NCBI GenBank assembly: GCA_958423535.1
Contig: CATZRJ010000003.1
Coordinates: 1-64,000, forward strand
Length of the DNA: 64,000 nt
Direction: 5' to 3'
Source: an uncultured Collinsella sp.
GTDB taxonomy: Bacteria > Actinomycetota > Coriobacteriia > Coriobacteriales > Coriobacteriaceae
Shown here: piece by piece, positions 16,768 through 25,781 of the stretch
Layout of the letters: the number at the start of each line of letters is the position of its first letter
Numbering within the stretch: position 1 is the stretch's first letter
Notes under the pieces: generated by a model
Seen by the model: only the letters and a program-made list of their open reading frames with translations
What the model was told of the DNA's origin: nothing
Databases searched by the model: none
Translations under genes and position numbers: made by a program

Positions 16768-17658
16768 CTACAGGGTTCGTCCGAGCCTGAGATCGAGCTC
16801 GGTTGTGGGGCAGGCTGCCTGTCCGTGCGGCTCGCAAGCGCCAAGGGCTCCAAAGCGATGGAGCGTTGCGGCGGGCGTGGTGTAGGCGAGCCGCAGCTGA
16901 TGCTCGACAGGGGCACATCCGTCATTTTTGTAATGAGCCGCGTAGTACTGCGCGATGCTGGCGTTCATCTCGCTGCCATTGCGATGGCGCCCAAACTGGC
17001 GTCTGCAGGTCTCGATGATCTTTGCTACCGACTTGGGTGCCGTCGCGGGAACAAGGGCGAGATAGCCCTCAAATAGCTCGTTGATGCTCAGGAGGCACAG
17101 CAGGTCGATCAGCGTCCTTATGGCTGCTCCCTCGGCGGAAAAGTGCGCGGTCATGCGGTTATATCGGTTGCGGTCGACGATGGCTGCATGGGGTCTCGGA
17201 GTTTTCTGCCCTGTGGTCCCGGGCTTTTGCCGCGCCTGTGTATTGAGCTCGACGTTGCAGCGCTTGAGGCCGTCCAACGGAAGGAACAGTGCGGTGCGCA
17301 GGGTGTTCCGCTTGCTTTCGAGTTCATGACGCTCGTCGGGTTCCCATTCGAGCTTGAGTTTCGTGTCGAGCGCCGTAATCATATGGGCTAGGCAGCCTAC
17401 GGTAAGAACGTACGAATCGTTGTCGCGTTTTGGGGCATAGGGGTCTGTCAGCTTGCGAATGTCGGGGTCGCCCATGATCTTTGTGCAGCGCTTCAGCAGT
17501 TGAGGGTGGTCGGCCAAGATCGTCGCGAGCGGTAGCGACGCGTAGTTCTTGATGGTCGCGGCGGCAAAGGCGGCGTCATATTCGTTTGCATATGCTCGCT
17601 CAATGCGGGCATCCAGAATGCTTTTCTTATCGCCGTCTTCAGCGTGGTGGTTTGTCAT
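16768..17658 (-). CDS. Unknown protein, first gene of the ClpP/VirD4 cassette
   Basis: A 296-aa protein with no motif I recognise. It is predicted mostly alpha-helical and polar, with charged stretches ('ERHELESKRNTLR'), 'LIDLLCLLSINELFEGYLAL' and scattered cysteines. There is no signal peptide or clear membrane segment. The ATG at 17658 has a GGAG Shine-Dalgarno. A longer in-frame extension to 17814 would add His/Gln-rich sequence from short repeats and is less likely. It ends 62 bases before the ClpP-like gene on the same strand, and probably acts with it. Confidence 0.7.
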   Translation of the reverse strand: MTNHHAEDGDKKSILDARIERAYANEYDAAFAAATIKNYASLPLATILADHPQLLKRCTKIMGDPDIRKLTDPYAPKRDNDSYVLTVGCLAHMITALDTKLKLEWEPDERHELESKRNTLRTALFLPLDGLKRCNVELNTQARQKPGTTGQKTPRPHAAIVDRNRYNRMTAHFSAEGAAIRTLIDLLCLLSINELFEGYLALVPATAPKSVAKIIETCRRQFGRHRNGSEMNASIAQYYAAHYKNDGCAPVEHQLRLAYTTPAATLHRFGALGACEPHGQAACPTTELDLRLGRTL

Positions 17659-18148
17659 AGCTTCTCCAATCGGTTGATGTTCGTGCTGTTTGTTGATGTG
17701 TTGGTTGTCGTGAGTGATGTGCTTGCCGTGGGTGATGTGCTGACGTTGGGGTGCTATGCGGTTTTCAATGTGCCCGTGAGGCAGTTGCTGCAGGGGCGGG
17801 ATAGGACGGCCCATGCAAGGCGGAAGGCATCGTGCTCAAAATCGAGACAGCAATGCCCGGGGTGCCTCACATGTGGCAGTTACCTCATTAAGTTGTCATT
17901 GCGTTTGGGGTTGTACTTTGCCGATCTTCTTTCTCTTACACGCTGAAAACTGAAACTGAATATGCTCGATCTACTTAAAACCGCAACGGCGGTCTTTTAT
18001 CAACTTATATGTCGGAACGCGTCTTTGCAAGTACTTTTTTGCGTTTGTTTCAAATGGGGTGGTTTTGCAACCGTCATACGCGCGCTGTGCGAACGTGCCC
18101 CGGCTCGGATAAGATAGTGCGCGATAAAAACGATGCAAGGAGGCATAT
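17659..18148. other. 490-base intergenic region with short direct repeats
   Basis: No gene is supported here. At 17690-17755 there are imperfect direct repeats of about 18 bases built on GTGATGTGCT. A small hairpin at 17980-17993 (ACCGC/GCGGT) is followed by CTTTT. The stretch 17880-18060 is AT-richer and probably holds divergent promoters for the cassette and the HAD gene; I cannot place them with certainty. Confidence 0.4.
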
Positions 18149-18991
18149 ATGGCAATCAAAGCCATTGCGATGGATATCGACGGTACGCTCACCAACGACC
18201 AAAAGGTCATCAGCCCGCGTACGCGCGAGAAGCTGCTCGCGGCGCAGGAGTCGGGCATTAAGCTCATCTTGGCTTCGGGCCGTCCCGCATGGGGGCTGCA
18301 CGCCTTGGCGCAGGAGCTCGACCTTCAAAACCATGACGGTCTGCTAGTTGCCTTTAATGGCGCGCATGTGGTCGACGCTCAGACCGATGAGGTGCTGTTC
18401 GATCAGGCTATGCCTGCCGACGAATTGCATCGCTTGATTGATCACCTGCGTAATTTTGACGTGATCCCTATGATTTCGCTCGGTCGTGATTTGCACGTCG
18501 AGGACTCGTACCATTGCATGATCACGCTGCCTGACGGCTCGCAGAAGAATATCGTCAAGTATGAGCGCGATGCGTGCGATCTTAAGATCCGCGAGGTGGA
18601 GAGCCTGCATGAGGTCGCTGATGCTTATCCCGTGGACAAGCTGTTGACGGCGGGCGATCCGGCCTACCTGCAGGCGCATTACGAGGAGATGTATGCGCCC
18701 TTTACCCAGACGCTTTCGGGCATGTTTACGGCCGACTGGTACTTTGAGTACACGGCGCCCGGTATCGACAAGGCCCGCGCGCTCGAGGGTGCCCTGCCCA
18801 AGCTTGGCATCGATGCCAGCGAGGTCGTATCGTTTGGCGACGGCCAGAATGACAAGTCCATGATTGAGTGGGCCGGCACCGGTGTTGCCATGGGCAACGC
18901 CGTCGATGAGGTTAAGGCTGTGGCCCAGATGGTGACCGCCAATAACAACGAAGATGGTATTGCGGTGGCGCTGGATAAGCTGCTGGGTTAG
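18149..18991 (+). CDS. Cof-type HAD family hydrolase
   Basis: A 280-aa HAD phosphatase with a C2 cap, like Cof/YwpJ/YkrA proteins that dephosphorylate sugar phosphates, FMN or PLP. Motif I is MDIDGTLTN (residues 8-16), motif II ILASGRP, and motif IV VVSFGDGQNDKSMI near the C-terminus. The ATG at 18149 follows AAGGAGG. The substrate cannot be predicted. A second, unrelated-subtype HAD gene follows 64 bases later. Confidence 0.92.
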   Translation: MAIKAIAMDIDGTLTNDQKVISPRTREKLLAAQESGIKLILASGRPAWGLHALAQELDLQNHDGLLVAFNGAHVVDAQTDEVLFDQAMPADELHRLIDHLRNFDVIPMISLGRDLHVEDSYHCMITLPDGSQKNIVKYERDACDLKIREVESLHEVADAYPVDKLLTAGDPAYLQAHYEEMYAPFTQTLSGMFTADWYFEYTAPGIDKARALEGALPKLGIDASEVVSFGDGQNDKSMIEWAGTGVAMGNAVDEVKAVAQMVTANNNEDGIAVALDKLLG

Positions 18992-19055
18992 AATCGCCGA
19001 TTAATGCATGGTTCGGGCGCCTGCTCGCGGGCGTCCTTTTGTTAGGGAGGGTGCC

Positions 19056-19715
19056 GTGTCCGCATTTCCGTTCGATGCCGTTATCTTTGACATGGACGGC
19101 GTCATTGTCGATACCGAGTATTACTACCTGGGCGAGACTGCCGCGTTTGCCAAGGAGCTTGGGCTTAACCTGACTCAAGAGGAGTTGAATGGGCAGGTCG
19201 GTACCTCGCATCAGTTCTTCCTGCATATGCTGGTCGATTGGTTTGAGCGCGCCGGTAAGGGGCATTTTACTGGCGAGGAAGCGTTGGCCCGTTGGGACGA
19301 GTGGGCGCATAAGCGTCCGCGCGACTATCAGGCTTTGATTAACCCAGGCGCCGTGGATACGATTCGAGAGCTGCCGCGCCGTGGCGTTCGCGTGGCGCTT
19401 GCCAGCTCGTCGCCCATGGTTAGCATCGAGGAAGTGCTCAACGCGTGCGGGCTGTCGGATGCCTTTGAGTATGTGGTGAGCGGCGAGCAGTTTAAGGAGA
19501 GCAAGCCCGAGCCCGACATCTACCTGCATGCGCTGGACCTGCTGGGGCTGCCCGCGAATCGCTGCTGCTGCGTTGAGGATTCGGTGCCCGGCATCACTGC
19601 CGGCAAGCGAGCCGGCCTGACAGTCATTGCCAAGCGCGAGGAGCGCTTTGGCTTTAGCCAGGATACCGCGGACAAGATTATCGACCAGCTGCCGGAGCTG
19701 CTCACGCTTTCTTAG
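19056..19715 (+). CDS. HAD superfamily hydrolase (beta-phosphoglucomutase-like)
   Basis: A 219-aa subfamily IA HAD protein with a helical C1 cap. Motif I is FDMDGVIVDTE; motif II LASSSP; a conserved lysine in KESKPEPDIYLHAL; and motif IV CVEDSVPGI. Residues around DMDGVIVD fit either phosphoglucomutase-like or phosphatase members. The GTG start at 19056 has GGGAGGG; upstream ATGs lack one. Substrate unknown. Confidence 0.9.
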   Translation: MSAFPFDAVIFDMDGVIVDTEYYYLGETAAFAKELGLNLTQEELNGQVGTSHQFFLHMLVDWFERAGKGHFTGEEALARWDEWAHKRPRDYQALINPGAVDTIRELPRRGVRVALASSSPMVSIEEVLNACGLSDAFEYVVSGEQFKESKPEPDIYLHALDLLGLPANRCCCVEDSVPGITAGKRAGLTVIAKREERFGFSQDTADKIIDQLPELLTLS

Positions 19716-19798
19716 GAGCGCGGTAGTTGCGCGTTTTTCGGGTCAGATGAGTAAATAGCCAACATTTTGGTGCGGCAGCAAGCATACTTTATGCTAAT

Positions 19799-19839
19799 GC
19801 GGGCTCAAGGGCTTGTTGAATGCCCTTGAGCCCGCTTTT
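19799..19839 (+). terminator. Rho-independent terminator before the gntR gene
   Basis: A perfect 14-bp stem (GCGGGCTCAAGGGC and complement), 9-base loop, then TTTT. It separates the HAD gene from the GntR regulator. Confidence 0.9.
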
Positions 19840-19865
19840 GACTTAATTGTGCTGGGAGAGGGTAT

Positions 19866-20609
19866 ATGCCACCGACTGAAGGGCTAACTGACGGTAAAGC
19901 AGCGATACCGCTGTACCAACAGGTTATCGATATCATTAAAAACGAAATCAACTCCGGCGCCTACAAGGCAGGCACGCGGATACCCAACGAATTCGAATTG
20001 GCTGAGAGCTATAAAGTTGGCCGCGTTACCGTGCGGCGCGCTATTGAGGAGCTCGTCCAGCAGGGCTATCTAACGAAGCGACAGGGGAAAGGCACGTTTG
20101 TCAATGCCCCCAAGCTCAAGCGCAAGATTCGCCAGAAGGGTGACGTCCAGAGTTTTTCGGACGCATGCCGCGTTAACGGAATGGAACCGGGGGCGTGTGT
20201 CATTTCGAGAAAGATACTGCCGGCGGATTCCACCGAAGCACAGTTCTTTGGTGTTCCCGTTGGAACTGACTTGATTTGCGTTGAGCGCGTGCGCACTGCC
20301 GATGGCGTCCCTGTCATGCTCGAGAACAACATTTATGTCTACGAGGACAACGCCTATCTATCAACGGCACCTCTATCTAACCAATCCATTTTTGAGTTCG
20401 TGCGCGACCAGACGGGCCGCACGCCCGCGTTTACCGACCCGTGCACGCTCGAGATCGCGTGCGCGTCGCCCGAGGTCGCTCGACTGTTGGCAGTTCCCGT
20501 TGGCGAACCCTTGTTTTATATGGAAGCCTTCTTTTTCGATGAGCAGCGGCGGCCGTTTATCATCGGTCGTCAGCGGATCGTTGGGTCTCGCTACGTTTTT
20601 GACATCTAG
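19866..20609 (+). CDS. GntR/HutC-family transcriptional regulator (UTRA domain)
   Basis: A 247-aa regulator. The N-terminal winged helix runs from about residue 15 to 80 (IPLYQQVIDIIKNEI, then RIPNEFELAESYKVGRVTVRRAI). The C-terminal UTRA effector domain follows (VPVGTDLICVERVRTADGVP; FIIGRQRIVGSRYVF). It is encoded just ahead of the sugar-amine operon in the same direction. A 23-bp palindrome lies between them, so it probably represses that operon and senses a pathway sugar phosphate (inference from family and position). The start ATG has GGGAGAGG. Confidence 0.92.
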   Translation: MPPTEGLTDGKAAIPLYQQVIDIIKNEINSGAYKAGTRIPNEFELAESYKVGRVTVRRAIEELVQQGYLTKRQGKGTFVNAPKLKRKIRQKGDVQSFSDACRVNGMEPGACVISRKILPADSTEAQFFGVPVGTDLICVERVRTADGVPVMLENNIYVYEDNAYLSTAPLSNQSIFEFVRDQTGRTPAFTDPCTLEIACASPEVARLLAVPVGEPLFYMEAFFFDEQRRPFIIGRQRIVGSRYVFDI

Positions 20610-20621
20610 GACATTGCGAAT

Positions 20622-20657
20622 GGAAGCGCCCGGTGGATCATCTCACCGGGCGTTTCC
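20622..20657 (+). terminator. Stem-loop after gntR
   Basis: GGAAGCGCCCGGT pairs with ACCGGGCGTTTCC (one G-T). The T tract after it is poor, so it may be a weak terminator or mRNA-end stabiliser between the regulator and the operon. Confidence 0.6.
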
Positions 20658-20762
20658 ATACCGTTCACGGCGCAAACGCAACCGTTCAACCGCGTTGCGG
20701 CAATCAGTTTGAAATTATCTTGATGGCGAGAAAAGCTGCTGGTAATCTATGGGACGTCATAG

Positions 20763-20785
20763 AACGTTTGCATTGTGCAAACGTT
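20763..20785. promoter_or_regulatory. Predicted GntR operator
   Basis: AACGTTTGCA, a 3-base spacer TTG, then TGCAAACGTT: a perfect 10-bp inverted repeat 42 bases before the carrier gene. Size and position fit a GntR-dimer site controlling the operon. I see no second copy before gntR itself. Confidence 0.7.
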
Positions 20786-20827
20786 GAAGCGAGATGCGAT
20801 GCAGTCTCGAGTTCTTTGGAGGTATCT

Positions 20828-22291
20828 ATGTCAGATACGAAGGCGAAGAAGACAAACAGACGTTTTAAGTTCAAATTACCGCATGTCTATACGATCATGT
20901 TCTTGCTGATCGTTGTCTTTGCGGTCCTGACTTGGATCGTTCCCTCTGGTCAGTATCAGCGCAAGACGATTTCGACAGCGGCGGGCGAGCGTGAAGTCGC
21001 CGTTGCTGGAACCTATGAACAGGTCGATAAGAACTACACCGATTCCGAGACCGGCGAGACCATCAATCTGGGTCAGGATATCTTCGCGGTCCTGCAAGCG
21101 CCCACCAAGGGTATCCAAGAGGCTGCCGACGTCGTTGCGTTCGTCTTATTGATTGGCGGATCGTTCGCAATCATCACCAAGACCAACGCTTTGAATGCCG
21201 GCATGAGCCGTGTGATTAAAAAGCTCAAGAACAAGGACATCCTCATCATTCCCATCACGATGACGTTGCTGTCCATTTGCGGCACTACGTTTGGTATGTC
21301 TGAGGAAGCCCTGCCGTTCTATGCCATCTTCATTCCCATCATGATGGGTATCGGTTATGACTCGATGACGGCATTCATCATCTGCTTCCTTGGTCCTAAC
21401 TTGGGATATTGTGCTTCGACCATCGACCCGTTTAATGTTTTGATCGCCCAAGGCATCATTGGCATCGAGGGTAATCCGCAACTGTGGCTGCGTGCCGTTT
21501 CTTGGGTCATCTTCACTGCCGTCGGTATCGCATGGGCCATGCGCTACGCCATGCGCGTCAAGAAAAATCCCGAGTCGTCCATTGTGTACGAGGACGATAA
21601 GCTCAAGCGTATTGAGTTTTCCGTGACCGATGCCTCCATCGAGGAAGAGTTCACTATCCGTCAGAAGCTCGTGCTTATCGATTTTGCTTGCGGTATGGGC
21701 ATTATCGTCTGGGGTCTTGTTACCCAGGGCTGGTACATGAATGAGATTTCCGCCGTGTTCCTTGGTATGGGCTTGCTTGCCGGTATCCTGGGCGGCCTTG
21801 ACCAGCAGACGATCGCCGAGGAGTTCGTTAAAGGCATTGCCGACTTTGCGTATGCCGCTATCGTCATCGGCATCGCTCGCGGTATCTTGGTCATCGCAGA
21901 GGGTGGCATGATCATCGACACCATCCTCCAGGCGCTCGCTACTGCACTCGCCGGTGCACCTGCCGCCGTCTACACCACGTTTATGTATATCGTCCTTGGC
22001 CTGCTCTCTTTGCTGGTTCCCTCGAGCTCTGGACTTGCGGCGCTCACCATGCCCGTCATGGGTCCGCTGACCGAGCTTATGGGCCTCAATCCCGAAGCCG
22101 CCGTTACCGCGCTCCAGTTTGCTAATCAGACCATCAACACCATCAGTCCCGTGGCGGGCATGACGGTTGCCGGCCTTGCCGTGGCAAAGATCTCGTTTGG
22201 TCAATGGTGGAAGACCATTTGGAAGTTCTTCATTTTCATGGTCGTCTTTGGCCTGATCGTAACGGCAATCTCTGGCATGCTTCCGGTGTAG
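20828..22291 (+). CDS. YfcC-family membrane carrier
   Basis: A 487-aa integral membrane protein of the YfcC/DcuC superfamily (C4-dicarboxylate/arginine-type carriers). The first helix follows KLPHVYTIMFLL; then 'VLTWIVPSGQY' typical of this family, and about 11-12 hydrophobic segments. Conserved loops include GTTFGMSEEALPFYAIF and VPSSSGLAALTMPVM. The ATG at 20828 has GGAGG. It is first in the operon and so is the likely importer of the substrate, perhaps an amino-acid adduct. Substrate is inference only. Confidence 0.88.
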   Translation: MSDTKAKKTNRRFKFKLPHVYTIMFLLIVVFAVLTWIVPSGQYQRKTISTAAGEREVAVAGTYEQVDKNYTDSETGETINLGQDIFAVLQAPTKGIQEAADVVAFVLLIGGSFAIITKTNALNAGMSRVIKKLKNKDILIIPITMTLLSICGTTFGMSEEALPFYAIFIPIMMGIGYDSMTAFIICFLGPNLGYCASTIDPFNVLIAQGIIGIEGNPQLWLRAVSWVIFTAVGIAWAMRYAMRVKKNPESSIVYEDDKLKRIEFSVTDASIEEEFTIRQKLVLIDFACGMGIIVWGLVTQGWYMNEISAVFLGMGLLAGILGGLDQQTIAEEFVKGIADFAYAAIVIGIARGILVIAEGGMIIDTILQALATALAGAPAAVYTTFMYIVLGLLSLLVPSSSGLAALTMPVMGPLTELMGLNPEAAVTALQFANQTINTISPVAGMTVAGLAVAKISFGQWWKTIWKFFIFMVVFGLIVTAISGMLPV

Positions 22292-22300
22292 GTGGTTGTG

Positions 22301-23884
22301 ATGTCTGATCGTTTAACGGTCCTGACGTCTAAGAGCGTCTTTACCGGTACGGGGGACCTGCCGTTCGAAGGTTTCGTAGCGGTCCGTGGCAATCGAATTG
22401 AGGCGGTTGGCACCAAGTGTGAGGTAGCTTCGTATTTGACCCAGGCGGACGAGGTAGTTGACCTGGGCGACCGCACCGTCATGCCTGGCCTGATCGATGT
22501 GCATACCTTCTATACGGGCTGGGCGCTGCGGACGTTGGGGTCTGATCTATCCGGCGTCGCTGATGCCAAAGAGGCCGTGTCGCTCTTGCGTGCATGGAAA
22601 GATGATCATCCGGATTGCGCGGCGGCTTTTGGCCACAACCTGCCCGAAACGTTGGCATCGGATGCCGAGAACGCAAACACAGCAGCTGTGTTTGACGAGT
22701 GTTTTGGCGATATCCCTGTCGTCTGCTTTACACCGGGCGCGGAGACCTGTGTTCTCAATGCTGCCGCCAGTGCGCGATACGGCTTTACGCCGCAGGCGTG
22801 CTATGCCGAGAAGATCTGGCGCATGATGAGCGATTTCCTCGCGCTGCCCGAGGTGCGTGCCGGGTATTCGGACTACATGAGCATGCTTAACGAGCGCGGC
22901 GTTACCGCCATCAAGGAGATGGCGTTTGATGACTACTACGGCTTTGCCGACGAAATGGCTCGCCGTGAGGAATCTGGAGAGCTGACGGTTCGCGTCTCTA
23001 TGATGTCGCAGCCGGTGGGTGCCGGTGCAAATCTGCCATATGCTCGCGAGGCACGAGAGCGCTTCCGGGGACCGTTCGTTCGTTTTTCTGGCTTCAACCG
23101 TATGACCGATCGCGGCGTATGGGCGGGGCTTGCCGAGATGATTGACCCCTATGAAGACACGGCCGATGCGGGCGCTGCCGGCAAGACGGTCGTCGAGGAG
23201 CCAGAGTGGGATCTGATTGAGAACGAGCTGCGTGCAATTGATGCTGACGGCTTCCGATATTCCTTGCATTGCCAGGGCGATGGCGCCGTTCGCCGCACCG
23301 TGGCGCTCTATGCCTCGCTGCCTCGAGACGAGCATGGACGGATGCTTCGTCGCCATGCGATTACCGATCTCGAGAACTCTGATCCGACCGATCTTGTCGA
23401 GTTTGGCAAGTTGGGTGGAATTTGCGAGGTCTATCCGCAGATTCTGACGCTGGACCGGCGCGAGGATTGCCTGTCGATGATGCGTCGACAAATCGGCGAG
23501 ACGCGACTTTTGCACAGCTGGAATCGCCGCGGCATGGAAGATTGCGGATGCACAGTGTGCTGTGGCACGGATTTGCCGCTGCTGATCCCGAGCCTGGGCG
23601 AGTCAATCTACAGTGCGTGCGGCGGATACTTCGACGACGGGCTGCCCGTGAATGAGGCCAACGCGCTGACGCTTGTCGAGCTCTTGTGCGCTTGGACTGC
23701 CGGGGGCGCGTACGACCTGATGCGCGAAGACGAGCTGGGTACGCTCGAGGTCGGCAAGCTTGCCGATATCTGCGTGCTCGATCGGGATGTGTTTGACCTC
23801 GATTATCGCGACGCACGCGATCTTGCGGTTGATATAACGATGTCGGACGGACAAATCGTGTTCGATCGAAATAAGGAGGCATAA
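22301..23884 (+). CDS. Amidohydrolase family protein (YtcJ-like)
   Basis: A 527-aa metal-dependent hydrolase. The small beta domain is followed by MPGLIDVHTFYTGW, where the family usually has HxH; here the second His is replaced by Phe. SLHCQGDGAVRR holds the later His-x-x-x-D-type site, and GTDLPLL near the C-terminus the metal Asp. LGTLEVGKLADICVLDRD is the standard C-terminal signature. The ATG at 22301 has AGGTGG; a GTG 9 bases upstream is possible. Likely to hydrolyse an N-acyl or amide bond in the pathway; substrate unknown. Confidence 0.88.
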   Translation: MSDRLTVLTSKSVFTGTGDLPFEGFVAVRGNRIEAVGTKCEVASYLTQADEVVDLGDRTVMPGLIDVHTFYTGWALRTLGSDLSGVADAKEAVSLLRAWKDDHPDCAAAFGHNLPETLASDAENANTAAVFDECFGDIPVVCFTPGAETCVLNAAASARYGFTPQACYAEKIWRMMSDFLALPEVRAGYSDYMSMLNERGVTAIKEMAFDDYYGFADEMARREESGELTVRVSMMSQPVGAGANLPYAREARERFRGPFVRFSGFNRMTDRGVWAGLAEMIDPYEDTADAGAAGKTVVEEPEWDLIENELRAIDADGFRYSLHCQGDGAVRRTVALYASLPRDEHGRMLRRHAITDLENSDPTDLVEFGKLGGICEVYPQILTLDRREDCLSMMRRQIGETRLLHSWNRRGMEDCGCTVCCGTDLPLLIPSLGESIYSACGGYFDDGLPVNEANALTLVELLCAWTAGGAYDLMREDELGTLEVGKLADICVLDRDVFDLDYRDARDLAVDITMSDGQIVFDRNKEA

Positions 23885-23885
23885 G

Positions 23886-24737
23886 ATGTTTGAATCCAAA
23901 CCGACGCTGCGCCGCGAGCAGATTGCGGGCATGAATATCCACTACATCATGTGGTCGCTCGATTACTTCCTTGATGTGCAGCAGCGTTTGGGCTTTGAGT
24001 CCATTGAGCTGTGGTGCGCAGAGCCGCATGTGACGCTCGACCATACGGGCTACTTTGAGGCTGAGGTCCTGGCGAAAAAGGCTGCAGACCGTGGGCTTAG
24101 GTATCGTACTCTGTGCCCCGAGAATGTTGTCTATCCTTGGCAGTACTGCGCACGCAAGCCGCTGCATGAACAGCGCAGCCTGGCGTACTTCAAGCACGGC
24201 ATTGAGCTTGCCGAGGTACTTGGGTGCGACCGTATGTCCATCAACTCGGGCTGGGGCGACTGGGACGAGGACCGCGAGGAAGCCTGGAAGCGCAGTCGCG
24301 AGCACTTGTCCATTCTGGCGGAGTATGCCGGCGAGCACGGTCTGGTGCTTACGATGGAAAGCCTGCGTCCCGAGGAGAGCAACCTTGTGACGACGGTTTC
24401 CGATGCGAAGCGCATGATTGACGAGGTCGCGAGCCCGTACTTACAGCCCATGGTTGATACAACCGCGATGGGCGTTGCGGGCGAGACGCTCGAGGACTGG
24501 TTTGCCGCCTTTGGTGATGGGGCAATTCACGAGATGCACTTTATCGACGGTGACCCGTATGGACATCTGGTATGGGGCGATGGCAAGCACGATATGGACG
24601 CCTTCGTCGCCACACTCAACGCCCATGGTTTCGACGGCATACTGGGCCAGGAAATCACGGACGGTCGTTACTACGATGACCCGGCGGCGGCAGATGCCAA
24701 GAACATGGCCGCATTCGAGAAATATCTGATTGACTAA
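23886..24737 (+). CDS. Sugar-phosphate isomerase/epimerase, FrlC-like
   Basis: A 283-aa TIM-barrel protein of the AP-endonuclease-2-like isomerase family, resembling FrlC (fructoselysine 3-epimerase). Shared features are the 'ESIELWCAEPH' strand, 'LCPENVVYPWQY' matching the FrlC P-E-N-x-Y-P block, 'LTMESLRPEESNLVT', and late 'MVDTTAMG' and 'EMHFIDGD'. It starts 1 base after the stop of the amidohydrolase, so translation is coupled. Probable role: epimerising a ketosamine so that it can be phosphorylated. Confidence 0.82.
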   Translation: MFESKPTLRREQIAGMNIHYIMWSLDYFLDVQQRLGFESIELWCAEPHVTLDHTGYFEAEVLAKKAADRGLRYRTLCPENVVYPWQYCARKPLHEQRSLAYFKHGIELAEVLGCDRMSINSGWGDWDEDREEAWKRSREHLSILAEYAGEHGLVLTMESLRPEESNLVTTVSDAKRMIDEVASPYLQPMVDTTAMGVAGETLEDWFAAFGDGAIHEMHFIDGDPYGHLVWGDGKHDMDAFVATLNAHGFDGILGQEITDGRYYDDPAAADAKNMAAFEKYLID

Positions 24738-24799
24738 AACAACTATCGGCCACGCAACCAACGTCATTGATTGCGGCCTAAACAAGAAAGGAACTGGAT

Positions 24800-25768
24800 A
24801 TGAACGCACACGATCTGATCAAAGAGGCAATTGCCGAGAAGGGCAAGTTCGACAGCGTCTACTGGATTGCTTGCGGTGGCTCCATGATCGATTTGATCCC
24901 GGCTCATGAGCTTCTGCAGCGCGAGGCAACCACCTTCACTTCGTATATCTATACCGCGCGTGAATTCGACATTATGCGTCCGCGTCGTCTGGGCGAGAAG
25001 TCCCTGGTCATCGCTTGCAGCCACAGTGGCAATACCCCGGAGGTCGTCGAGGGCTGCGAGATTGCCCTTGCAGCCGGCGCTACGGTGATCGCCCAGACCG
25101 ACAACGCTGGATCCAAGATCGACTCCGGCAAGTGGACCACGTGGGTCTACCCGTGGGGCGAGGGCGTGCCGCAGGCCGAGGTCCCCGCTGGCATTTCGCT
25201 GTCGCTTGCGGCCGAGCTGCTCGATCAGCAGGAGGGCTACGCCGATCTTGCCGATATGTATGCCGGTATCGCCGAGATGGATAAGATTCTTCCCCCGGCA
25301 CGTGAGAAGGTAAATGCCGAGCTGGGCGATCGTTTTGCCAAGCTTTGCCAGGAGCACGAGTTCTTCTACATTCTGGGCAGCGGTCCCAACTTTAGCCAGA
25401 CCTACGGTTTCGCTATCTGCTCTCTTATGGAGATGCAGTGGCAGCACTGCAGCTACATCCACTCTGCCGAGTACTTCCATGGCCCCTTCGAGGCTACTCA
25501 GGATGGCGTTTTTTACTTCCTGCAGATGGGCTCCAGCGAGTGCCGTGCTATGGATGAGCGCGCCCTGGCGTTCCTTAAGACGCATACCGATACGCTGATG
25601 GTGCTCGATGCCAAGGAGTACGGTATGGAAGACGTGCCGGCGAGCGTCCGTGCCTATCTGGACCCGGTGCTGTTCTACGCCATGAACTGCGAGCTGCGTG
25701 CCGCACGCGGCAAGGTGTTTGACCATGATCCCGATTTCCGTCGCTACATGGGCGTCGTCGAGTACTAG
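24800..25768 (+). CDS. SIS-domain deglycase, FrlB-like
   Basis: A 322-aa protein with two SIS (sugar isomerase) domains. It resembles FrlB, which splits fructoselysine-6-phosphate into lysine and glucose-6-phosphate: 'VYWIACGGSM', 'VIACSHSGNTPEV', 'FYILGSGPNFSQTYGFAICSLMEMQWQHCSYIHSAEYFHGP' (same order as FrlB), and the FrlB-like end RRYMGVVEY. The Shine-Dalgarno AAAGGAAC precedes the ATG. Neighbouring epimerase and kinase genes support a ketosamine pathway. GlmS-like isomerases are the alternative, but the glutaminase domain is missing. Confidence 0.85.
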   Translation: MNAHDLIKEAIAEKGKFDSVYWIACGGSMIDLIPAHELLQREATTFTSYIYTAREFDIMRPRRLGEKSLVIACSHSGNTPEVVEGCEIALAAGATVIAQTDNAGSKIDSGKWTTWVYPWGEGVPQAEVPAGISLSLAAELLDQQEGYADLADMYAGIAEMDKILPPAREKVNAELGDRFAKLCQEHEFFYILGSGPNFSQTYGFAICSLMEMQWQHCSYIHSAEYFHGPFEATQDGVFYFLQMGSSECRAMDERALAFLKTHTDTLMVLDAKEYGMEDVPASVRAYLDPVLFYAMNCELRAARGKVFDHDPDFRRYMGVVEY

Positions 25769-25781
25769 AAGGGTAAATACC

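Noticed and set aside
17690..17755. Short direct repeats as a CRISPR array or iteron origin
   Set aside because: Only two to three imperfect 18-base units without regular spacers; no cas or rep gene nearby.
16768..17814. Longer form of the cassette's first protein starting at 17814
   Set aside because: The added residues are His/Gln-rich translation of non-coding repeats, and the ATG at 17658 has a better ribosome site.
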